Origin: Siniperca chuatsi
Taxonomy: Eukaryota > Chordata > Actinopteri > Centrarchiformes > Sinipercidae
Direction: 5' to 3'
Assembly (NCBI RefSeq): GCF_020085105.1
Contig: NC_058058.1
Coordinates: 5,186,675-5,250,674 of the forward strand
Length of the DNA stretch: 64,000 nucleotides
A program made the position numbers and the translations under genes. Positions 35,760 to 45,435 of this stretch are shown piece after piece (the stretch's first letter is position 1; every line of letters begins with the position of its first letter). The notes under the pieces are model-generated. The model saw only the letters and a list, made by a program, of their open reading frames with translations. It searched no databases and was not told the DNA's origin.

Positions 35760-36984
35760 TGCAGATCACAAAATTAAACTCTGCAGGAGGAAACTTCAGG
35801 ATTCTTAAACTGAGTGGCTACACACGTGAACTATTTCTAATTACTGGTATCATCATCATCATCTTCCTCCTGTCCATTGTTAGTGTCTGAGGCAGCATTC
35901 TCCCTGAGAATATAAAAACAGCTTTTAAAGGGACGATTCATTGTAAAGAAGAGAAATCACAAAGAAAACCTTCCAACACGGGGCTTTTATTTTATTTTAA
36001 ATTTCACATACTTGACATTAAAGCATGTGTGGGTCTCATTGTGAGTGCACCCACTGTGAAATGCATGCACATTTAAGTATTTAATTATGTCCAGTCTGAA
36101 TCATGTAGGCAGGTGACCAACCATCAACCAGGCATCTTGATGTAGTCTTAATACTGGGATGAAAAACACTACTGTCAAGTGCAGAGAAAGGATGACATAA
36201 TCCTCTGGTGGTGCAACAAATTTGGCTTTCACTTTTGGGAGATTTGTTTGTCAGACTGAATACCTCACACAGACAACTGCTGCTGCTAATGTTAGAGAGA
36301 AAGTGTGGGAGTGTTTCTGTGGGACTAGAGACTACAGGGATGTCAGGGGTTCTGCAGGTTTTGTCAAAAGTTGGTAAATTAACTTGTATTTACTCTGCCA
36401 CTCAGTCAGGACCATTAAAACATAAATCGTTTGTACTATTGTCATGTGGCAGCCTCACTGACATGAATGATGAGCACGTTTAAGAGAAGGAAGTGGCCTC
36501 AGATGACCTGATGGCTAGAGAAACAGTCCATTTGATAGACACAGGGACATTTCCATGTCATCCCTCTTGTTCGAATTACATGCAGGGGCTGAAATGAAAA
36601 ACCTAGTCTCAGTAGTTTTTCCTTGGCAGATAAATCAGTAAATGTTACCTGCTGTCAGCTTCTTCTTTGTTATGATTCAAAGTCTCTAATGATGAGCTAC
36701 AAACTTGATCAGCTGTATCTGATGATCTTTTAGATTACACTCACACAAAGGCTGCCTGATATTACACTTGAAATAGCTTTGGTAATTATAGAGCAATGCA
36801 AGGATTTTTTCCTTTTATTGAAATTATTAGTAAAAGTATTCTTGTCCAATATTTTTCAGTTTACAAGCTGAATTAGTTTACAGTTGAATAGTGTGTGTAT
36901 AATGGCTCTTGTGAGCAAAACAAATACATAAATGCATCCTGCACAACAGTGTCTTGGCAGACTACAGAAAAAACAATATGTTGA
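35760..36984. other. Intergenic between tap2 and psmb9a
   Basis: No gene found. A minus-strand polyadenylation signal (TTTATT at 36814-36819) suits psmb9a, giving a 3' UTR of about 170 nt. The remainder is unremarkable. Confidence 0.5.
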
Positions 36985-38020
36985 TCACTGATCAAAGAAG
37001 GTGGGTAAGTCATTTCCTAGAATGACTTTCTCCTCTGCGCTGTGGTTATCGATGGTGACAACATAGGCCACGCCACCACTGGAGCCATCACGGTTCATTG
37101 CCAAAGAGAGAGCTACAAGAGAGAAAAGAGAATAAGAGAAGCGGTGAGACAGGTGAGGAGAATTAACTAAATTATTTAGACAAAATATATAATATAATAG
37201 ATTGATAGCAGTCAGTACAAGAAGCAGCAAATGTCTGGCTTCTCTTTCACCATCCAACAATCTTTCTTGTCCAAATATGCTTTCTGTGGAAAATAAAAAC
37301 TTACTGTTGACAACCAACTGCTGGCACTCCTCCTTGCTCATGGCCCTGCGAAACTCAGCATCAACAAACCCATAAACATATGAGCTGCCAGAGCCACCAA
37401 CTGCAAAAGGTTGCCTTGTCAGGAGACCATTCAGGGTTGCAAACACCTGGAAGAGGTCGAAGGGCACAGAAACAGAGGGGAACAAGACAGATCACAATGT
37501 CATTCTGTATGGACACCTAAAACATCAAGTGTGTTAAGATCTTTAATTCAAAGCATCCAGCAGCAATAAGACAACAACGTTAGCAGCTGCTCTAAGCAAC
37601 CTCAAGCTCACCTCAGCAGAAACATTCATTTTGACATTATGAACATTATTTTTTCCCAGTGATCTTTCTTGTTTAGCGTGATTTCTTCAGCCAACTGCAT
37701 GTGTTTACTGACCTGCCCTCCATCTCTTCTGTCCCAGCCGGCCACGATGAGATGTGCTGACAGCTCCTCCTTGTACTTGTACGAGATGTTCTTCACCAGA
37801 GTGGCAGCTGAGCGAACCTGGGGGTCCTCACCTATCTCAATACTGACAGAAGTGGACATACAAGAAGAATAAATATGTTTATTACATATGTGCCCCAATA
37901 AATGTAAGGAACTTTATGAACGACCTGACAGTGTAGATGCTGATGATCAGAAAAGAATTGGTTGTACTACTGTCACTGAAGGTAGCACAGCAAGAGTAAG
38001 ATGATATTTTTTTACTTGTG

Positions 38021-38073
<53 letters not shown>

Positions 38074-40434
38074 CATTTCTTAGTTTTCCCCCGCTATAAT
38101 TACTTATTTATTTATAATTAATATTATGCTTGTTAAGTTTCTCTTTTTACCAAGAATGTTGTGTTAATGTTTGTCCTGTTTATTCAAAATGAACAAAAAG
38201 CCAATAAACATAAAAAGCATATTGTGACAGAGTCTCCCATAAAAGGAGAGAGAGACAAACGCTGTGTGCATTGTGGTTTAGACTCATAGACACTTTTGAT
38301 GGCCAATACAATACTGATATCAGAATCAGAAATACTTTATTGATCCCCGGGGGGAAATTCTTTTGTTACAGCAGCTCACCTTTACGTCAGTGCGCACAGG
38401 AATAGAAGCACTAGCAAAAAATATAATACAGGTCAGGAAATAAATTAAGTACCAAGTGGGTATAAGTATAAAATAAAATAAGTGTGAAGTACCAAGTAGG
38501 TTTACCGGTTGATGATAATAATACGGTATAAGGTAATAGTGCATGAACTGTCAAGTTAAGTGTAGCTTATTAAGGTTATAATGAGATGGAGGATAGATTT
38601 GAATTGCCAGGAGCTGAAACTTGGTGATGAATGTTTAACAACAGAATATTTCACTCAGTGTTAGTATTTCAGTTAAATTTTCTGTATTGTATTAAGAATT
38701 TCTAATCTGGCAGGATGAGAAAGCTTTGGGAACAGCCTTCACACCGTTAAAGGTGGGGTCAGCGATTCTAATCTAATCCAATACACGTCTTTTTGTCAAA
38801 TTCAGCAGATGTCTCCTCACGGTCCGCTAGCTGTGCGTTCTGTGTGTGCGATGGAAAACAAATCCGGTGTTTGTACACAGCCCTGACTCTGTAAATGGGA
38901 AACAAACACTATTCCAGCCAATCGGCAACAGGTGGCGATCATGCTCGTGCACAGGACAAGGGGCGACGGGAGGGACGGTAAACCTGGTGTAATAGCATTG
39001 TCAAGAAGGAGAGATGGCCGAGAAACAGCCAAAGAGGTGAAGGTCAGAAGAACAACAGTTTTTTTTGATGAGGCCAGGGCGAAGAGCCGCGTTAACACGA
39101 GGCTTTCCAAAGGTGGAGACCTCCGAGAGCTGTAAGGCATGAAGACGGATGCGGAGGTTGCTCTGTTTCTGCTTGACAGGTGCGTAACATTAGTGTTGCT
39201 ATGTTTCACAGAGCCAATAGGTCAGTATTGTTTTGTTCTGTTTGCTAATGTTTGTGGTATTTGTAAATTGTGTGTCAGGTAACATTAAATGACGGACATT
39301 CAGCTAACTTTCTAGTTTGCCAAGATATGCTGCTGTTGTGATGTTCGCTGTAGTAGCAGGAGAGTTGTGAGTATCGCTGTCTGGAGCTGCTGTGCTCTAA
39401 CTCTAACAACTAACTCTCGCTAGTTTTTACTCTGTTGTGTTTTGGATGCTGTGTTTGTGTGCCTGCATGTCGTTTGTTTGATGACGTTTTATATTATGTC
39501 TGTTTTACCCTCAGGCGGCAGACGCTGTGGATTCCGCCATATTGCCCAGTTGTTAGTGTTGTTGCCTTGGCAATGCGTGTCCCTGAATTTGGGGGGGGAC
39601 AGAGCTTCTGAAGGGAGGGGTGTATTTGTTTGGTTGTTTAGTTCAAATATCAACAATCTTTCTCCAGAATCGCTTACCCCACCTTTAAGGAACACTACTA
39701 TCTGAGCAACAATATGAACATATAAAATGTGCAAAATATAAGTCCTTGCTCATTTTATGGGCTGATTACTCCTGTTCATGTAGATGGAGTCTGGAAGGCA
39801 CCTCTAATCAGAGTTGGACTCTACCTTGCCATCATGTGATATTTAATGAAAGGGTAATAAGTCTGTCAATATAACTTTAAGTGTGTATTTACCTGTGAAC
39901 GTCTAGCTGGTAGTTGACCATCTCAGCGATGGTCTGAGCGTCTGCTGCAGAGCCTGACAGAGCACAGTAGATCTTGTCGTGGAGGGGAGACAGCTTGTTC
40001 ATCACCCTGTTCACCACCGATGCCCTGGACGGAGGGATGAAGAGGGTGAGCGTGATTGTGGGGTGGAGCGGAAACATGGAGGGTGGAAGGGTAATTATGC
40101 TTGAGACACTTAAGAATCACTGGTGTCTTAATAAAGATAGTATCAACAGACACAACTGGGCAAACACGCGCGCGCACATACGCACGCACTACCTTACCCT
40201 GCAGACACCCGGGAATCAGACCCCAGCACGACCCCTCCATTATATTCGACGGCAATGATGGTTGTCTGCAAACAGAGGAGAAAGCAAAACATATGTATCA
40301 TTCATTCCTCGCGGCGCAGCAGTATGCCACGCGCATTAACAGGCCGCGAGTCTCTCAAAAGACATAAAAAATGTCACACTTACTCCGGTTTTCACCTCCT
40401 CGGACAACCACTCTGGCCCCGTTTCTTCCAACAT
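36985..40434 (-). CDS. psmb9a: Proteasome subunit beta type 9a (LMP2, beta1i)
   Basis: Catalytic beta1i subunit of the immunoproteasome, which makes peptides suited to MHC class I. Exons: 40384-40434, 40198-40265, 39893-40024, 37713-37842, 37305-37446, 36985-37112. Total 216 aa; human PSMB9 is 219. Propeptide is 17 aa (ends KTG) before the catalytic Thr1 of [11 protein letters not shown]. Catalytic Asp17 and Lys33 are present (GSDSR; NK). By counting, mature residues 20, 31 and 45 are Val, Met and Leu. Human beta1i has Val, Phe, Leu and constitutive beta1 has Thr, Thr, Arg, so this is the inducible type with a hydrophobic S1 pocket. Family runs [20 protein letters not shown] and [11 protein letters not shown] are seen. 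It ends FFDQ. Intron 3 is enlarged by three inserted repeats. An IRF-type element lies about 200 bp upstream of the start. Confidence 0.96.
38026..38070 (+). repeat. (TA)n microsatellite in psmb9a intron 3
   Basis: About 44 bp of alternating T and A, seen directly. Confidence 0.97.
38324..38545 (-). repeat. Dispersed retroelement tail, copy C (inverted)
   Basis: Reverse-complement copy of the family at 1418-1736 and 16780-17013. It begins on plus with tcagaatcagaaatacttta ttgatccc and continues through ttacgtcagtgcgcacagg. It lies in psmb9a intron 3. Confidence 0.75.
38751..39684. mobile_element. Non-autonomous DNA transposon with TTAA target duplication
   Basis: A 934-bp element in psmb9a intron 3. 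Left end AGGTGGGGTCAGCGATTCT and right end, reverse complemented, AGGTGGGGTAAGCGATTCT match at all but one position. Both ends are directly flanked by TTAA (38747-38750 and 39685-39688). TTAA duplication with short terminal inverted repeats is the hallmark of piggyBac-type insertion, so a piggyBac-mobilised MITE is the inference. The interior is GC-rich but I see no transposase. Confidence 0.8.
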
Positions 40435-40632
40435 GCTGAAGCGCTGCAGAGACTCCGGTAACGACAACAACGACCGTATCTTTCTGTCCGGGGAGTACAC
40501 CGAAACGTCGAGCAGTCCCGGTTTTATGTTGTTTTCTAGTTGTTGGAGACTTTTCTTTGCAGCTCTAAAACTGTTTCTGACGCGTTTGGTTTAAACAATC
40601 ATACATCAGACGGACTCCATGTTTTCCTGATT

Positions 40633-40650
40633 GAAATCGAAATTGAAAGT
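40633..40650 (+). promoter_or_regulatory. psmb9a: IRF/ISRE-like element upstream of psmb9a
   Basis: GAAATCGAAATTGAAAGT contains three GAAA cores at 6-bp spacing, the pattern bound by IRF proteins. It is about 200 bp upstream of the psmb9a start codon. It is one base off the strict ISRE (GAAATTGAAAGT). Function is inferred. Confidence 0.55.
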
Positions 40651-40866
40651 TAAATTGTCCCTCCTCTGAGCTGTGAGCTTGTGTTTCAAACCTGTGAGTG
40701 TCACTGCAATGTACACACATGCCATTTCAGTTAGGTAGGCAAAGTGTGCATTAGACTTTGTGATGGGATAACATCTAACACTAAATACAGTGCACACAGT
40801 ATATGCACTAGAAATGTTTAAGAACCATAAATGATATGAGACTAATAATATACTCTTTATCTTATA

Positions 40867-40948
40867 CGTTATAACAAGATAAATAGTATATTCTTATAAC
40901 GTGATAAGTTTGTATGTCGTGATAACATGAAAATATCTTGTTATAACG
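40867..40948. repeat. 15-bp perfect inverted repeat
   Basis: cgttataacaagata at 40867-40881 is the exact reverse complement of tatcttgttataacg at 40934-40948, with a 52-bp spacer that contains further ataacgtgat-like partial copies. It lies in the psmb9a-psmb12 interval, which otherwise (40651-41507) holds a (GT)n run at 41373-41401 and no gene. A psmb12 polyadenylation signal candidate is at 41133-41138 (TTTATT). Probably part of a degraded repeat. Confidence 0.6.
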
Positions 40949-41370
40949 TGAAAAAACCTCACTGTAACAATAAACTTTTCACATTTTAACGTGAAACTGA
41001 TCCGTTTTTCTTTTTCTGTCATGGCAGCGATACACAGCAGCAAGAACCGTAATTTACAGAACACATCACAAATCCTTGAAGATAGTTTGAAGCACAGAAC
41101 TCAAAGAAAGAAAGAGAGGTTTTGGAAATTGTTTTATTCTCTTTTTTCCCCTCGCATTAATAAAACATGTGATTTGGACACATAAAAAGGCAGAAAGATG
41201 TTCAAAGAGTTGAGTTTGGAATTTATATTGGTGTATAGATTTTGTATAAACAAACCTGAATCATATAATGAAGCTCAATTGTGTTTACACCACTGTCTGT
41301 TTCCACATAAGATTCACGTTTTTCATTACCAGGCAACTAACCAGTTCTTCAGGTGTCTGACTTGTTTTCC

Positions 41371-41401
<31 letters not shown>

Positions 41402-41507
41402 ATTTGTTACTTCCTACACAGAGCAAATTAGTGATACAATTGTTCAATGCAAAATTATGCAAAATAAAATAAAAAAAATCCTAATTTCATTGGTCGCTCA
41501 AAGGTAG

Positions 41508-44500
41508 TCACTCATCATGGAACTTGGGCAGCTTGTCACCAGGGACAACCACATGCTCCACCCCCTTTTCCGTGATCACCACCAGGTGAGCCACGCCCCC
41601 GCTGACGTTGTCTCTGCCCATGGCCAGAGCTAGAGCTGTGAGCAGGAGGACAGAGGGAGGGCGGAGGAGGAAGGAGGACAGACAGGAACAAAAAGCAGGA
41701 GACATATAGGTCAGGTTGGACAAGAAAGAGATGCAGTGTGATAATCCAATAATGATTATGCACCTACTGACAACTACCAAGTCACCAACAAACATTTAAT
41801 TCACCTTTAAAATTGATTTCCATTTAATTCTTTGTATTCATCTCATAAAAGACGAACATGCAACACTGCAGATCCTCCAAGTCTGAATATTAATCTAACC
41901 TCTCATTTCAGGTTAAATTTCCATACTTTGGTCACATGTTGACAACTAAGTCATCTTCATGACAGCTGAGCAAACTCCAATATGCTGCTGAAGATGTGAG
42001 ACGTCTTTGAAAATGTGAGTTAAGATTATGTCAAACTCTCATTTTACATTTTTAACCCTTACAAAGCAAGCAAACGTTTATTCTCATTTTCTGCTACACT
42101 CTTGTACATATTCGTACATTGTCATGGAATCACAACTCAATTTCCCCAAAAGACATTTTCAAATCCTGACATGAACTTCCTGTACAAACAGGTACAAGCT
42201 TATTTAAGTTTGGGTACAGAAGTAAAATAATACAACAGTACCATTAGTGGCGAACTGTAGGCATTCCTCTCTGCTCATGTTGGGTTTGTATTTGGCGTCA
42301 ACGTAGCCGTAGATGTAAGTACTGCCTGAGCCACCGATGGTAACCGGCTGACTGATTAACATCCCACCTAGAGACACTACGTACACCTGGAGAAGGATGG
42401 AGAATATCAGTAATGCAGATGTATGCAGCAACGTGGACTTTACTACGTACTGTCATCATCACTTCTGATGTTTGACTTTCTTCCCACTCACTACCTACCT
42501 GTGGTCCCTTCTTCCTGTCCCAGCCTGCTGTGATGAAGCCGGCCTGTAGCTCATCTTTGTTTTTGTAACACAGTTCTTTCAGCACCGATGCTGCTGATAT
42601 CACCAGAGGAGGGGTCTCCATCTGGACACTGTGGATTAGGGAGATCAGGGAAGATCAGGGAGAGTCAAATTTTAAAGTTTGTGCCGTTGGAAGTAAAAGA
42701 GACTTTTAATCAATTATGTTTTGTCTTGCCTTCTCAAATGATTTTGTATTCACGTGTGTTTACTGTGTGTGTGTGTGAGACAGTTGGAGCACATACAGGA
42801 TATGTGTTGGTTTGCATGCATACAGCTGTGTATGTCTTTGTCTAGGAGTCATATTAAGGAATAAAAGCAAGTCTGGAAATTTGATGGAAAATAACCAAAA
42901 GTGTGATTAATAAAATATTATGTCAGTGTGAAAATCTGATGAACATGTTTTCTCTGTGTGCATACTTGCGTGTAATATGTGCAGGTGTATTCATATGTGT
43001 GTGTGGCACCTGTGGAAGGACAGGTGGAACTTTGCCGCCTTGGTGACGGCCTGAGCATCTGCGAGTGAGCCAGCCATGCAGCAGAAGATCCGGTCATGAA
43101 CCTGAATCACCTTGTTGATTGTCTTCGATGATACATATTCGCTGAAAAAGAGAAACAAAGAGACGATGAACAAAGCCATAATGCAGAGAGACACACACAC
43201 ATGCTTCCAAATCAGTAATGTCGTTACTGACTATAATCCACAGTCCTCTCATTCAGGTTGAAATTTCTGCATGTGTAGGATGAGCATCCAAGTTTTGAAT
43301 TTACTTGTTGGCAACAGTCACTGCTAGCTTAATCAGTGGTGTAAGAAGTGTCCTTTACTTAAGGAAAAGTAGCAATACCACACCTTAAAAAGACATTATA
43401 AGTAAGTCCTGCATTAAATGATTTTTATGTAAAAGTATGTAAGTAACATTAGCTAAAAGTACTGTACTGCTAAATGTAACGTAAAAAGTACTCAATGCAG
43501 AAAAGTGGCCCCTGTGAGTGTTATGATACGATATATCATTGGATTATTATTACCGACGCATCAATGTGTAAGAAGTATTTTACTGTTCTAGGTCGAGCTG
43601 GAGCTAATTTTAATGGCTTTATATACTATTTGGTAGTTTAATCTATAAAAATGCATTTTATTTATTAAGCTCATATGTTGTTTAAAATCTTAAAGTAAAG
43701 TAACTATCAAATAAATAAAGTATAAAGTACAATATTTTCTTCTGAATATAAATATATCATATAAAGTAGTATGAAATGGAAATACTCAAGTGAAGTACAA
43801 GAACATCAAATTTGTACTTAAATACAGTACTTGAGTAGATAGTTACATTTCACCAATGAGTTTAATAGAACAATACATAAAAAAGGAACTGAAGAAGTTT
43901 TGAGGTTTATATAAAATGTAGTTTTTACTTGATCAGTGTAACATGCAGGAGCATGTGGCTTTGAGAAGTTATCCACTATCCACTCAGATAGTATTTTGCT
44001 AGCGATAATGTTAGCAAACAAGCAAGCTAAGGTTAGCCAGCTACAACCCAGCCACACTGCATGTATCCAGCCGCCGGGGTTAATGCCAGCCAATCCACCC
44101 AAGACAGCATTTTGCTACGTCAGCTAGCTAGCAGCAAGAAAGCTAATGTTAGCTAAAGCCACAGTATCACAATATATTTCACATGCTTTGCAGTAAAGTT
44201 AGCTTTGACTTTTGACTTTTTGTTTGACTGTGTGTTCTGGTGGGTGCCGGTCGTTTGTTAGCGGACTCCATTTCTAAGCCAAATTCAGCTAGCGTCGCAC
44301 ACTGTTGCTGCTGTACGGGAGCGGAAGAGAAGGCACTTGGGAGCGTGCATAAACGTCACATCTTGGTTTTTCACAGAAAAACGGACCCGAGTCCTTTACA
44401 TAGAAATCAGTCCAAAGGCTGTTATAGGCAACCGAGAGTCGGGGAAGGTTTCATTTTTTAAGTGTGGTTACAGGCCGTTCACATATTGGGGAATAAAAAT

Positions 44501-45337
44501 CGATGTCAAAAACGACATACAGTACCTTTAAAGCATATTATTACTAGTAAATTATTTTTGCAATTTGTAAATTGCATGTTGTGTTTTAGATGTTATGGGA
44601 AACTGCTGGCCTTTTGTGCCTACACAACTTGTAGGTACAACACATCATGCTACTTATGTGCAGAGTTTCAACTCGAATTTGGGGATTTTTATCTTCTGTT
44701 TGAATGTGTTTAACAATAAAGGCAACTTCACAACATCCTCACCCTCCAATGGATGCCCGGGAATCTGACCCAATCACGACCCCTCCATCAAAAGTGGCAG
44801 CCAGGATGGTGGTCTGAGGGAGGAGAGAGCAGGAGAGTGGGACTGTTGGTAAGATTAGATTCTCCAGCATTGAAAAAATAGTTATAGTTAACCAAATATG
44901 ACAGAAGACAAATATAACACTGGGTTATACAGCATCACAGGCATACTTAGTTCCCTTTGGCTTCTTGAACAAGGCTATGAATTCTGGGATTTAGAGTTCT
45001 GATGGTGGGATGGATTTTTAAGGTGATAGTAACTGTAAATGAAAGTGTAGCCAGTCGTTTCTTTGTAGAAATGTAAAGATTAAACTAGAGCTAACAAGTA
45101 AACAATTCACTGACAATAAAATACGTGGAAAGTCCAGTCGACGTAACTTCACTTTGTGTTTGGTTACTATTCATCTATACCTTCACCTGTGCATCCGCGA
45201 AATAGGTTATCTATCTCTTTATGTTTGCTTTGCTTTGCTGCTGCTTCGGTAGAAAAAGATACTACTGAGACCGGTCCGGATTTACTCACCCCTGTGCTGA
45301 CGCCTTTGACTTGTGAGTCCGTGCAGTGTTTCTCCAT
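41508..45337 (-). CDS. psmb12: Proteasome subunit beta type 12 (beta1-like, fish-specific)
   Basis: Beta1-related catalytic subunit known from the MHC class I region of bony fish and absent from mammals. Its exact cleavage preference is not established. Exons: 45290-45337, 44743-44813, 43010-43141, 42499-42628, 42242-42386, 41508-41635. Total 217 aa, stop in frame. Propeptide [16 protein letters not shown] (16 aa), then Thr1 of [11 protein letters not shown]. Asp17 and the Lys33 equivalent are present. Compared with psmb9a it has one extra Gly after SIG and a Met at the position equivalent to 45, not the Arg of caspase-like beta1, which suggests a hydrophobic S1 pocket. It ends DKLPKFHDE. Exons 3, 4 and 6 have exactly the same lengths as in psmb9a (132, 130, 128), showing common origin. 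The start codon faces psmb13a across 98 bp. Confidence 0.94.
43330..43860 (+). repeat. Dispersed non-autonomous element in psmb12 intron 2
   Basis: Begins near gtgtcctttacttaaggaaa and ends near cagtacttgagtagatagtt. It contains the gcagaaaagtggcccctgtg and taatctataaaaatgcat blocks of a very common teleost repeat. The ends are inverted with respect to each other (ctttacttaag / cttgagtag). A diverged opposite-orientation relative is at 26185-26770. Boundaries approximate. Confidence 0.6.
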
Positions 45338-45435
45338 TTTCACTCCAAAATCGAAAGAGAGGAAGGAGAGGTGACGCTCTGAACAGCGACCTCAGGCGCA
45401 CGGAGACGCGCGGAGACGCCGCAGTCGGGTCCAGT
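45338..45435. promoter_or_regulatory. Shared bidirectional promoter of psmb12 and psmb13a
   Basis: Only 98 bp separate the two divergent start codons, so both promoters and both 5' UTRs must fit in or overlap this interval. It is GC-rich on the psmb13a side (CpG-containing cgcacggagacgcgcggaga). On the psmb12 side it has IRF-type half sites (tttcact, cgaaag) next to gaggaag, an Ets-like core. No TATA box. Bidirectional use is inferred from geometry. Confidence 0.65.

Noticed and set aside
38932-39135. Basic open frame in psmb9a intron 3
   Set aside because: Internal to the TTAA-flanked MITE; no transposase motif and too short.
36985-40434. Assignment as constitutive psmb6
   Set aside because: Val20 and Leu45 of the mature protein match beta1i (PSMB9), not Thr20/Arg45 of PSMB6.
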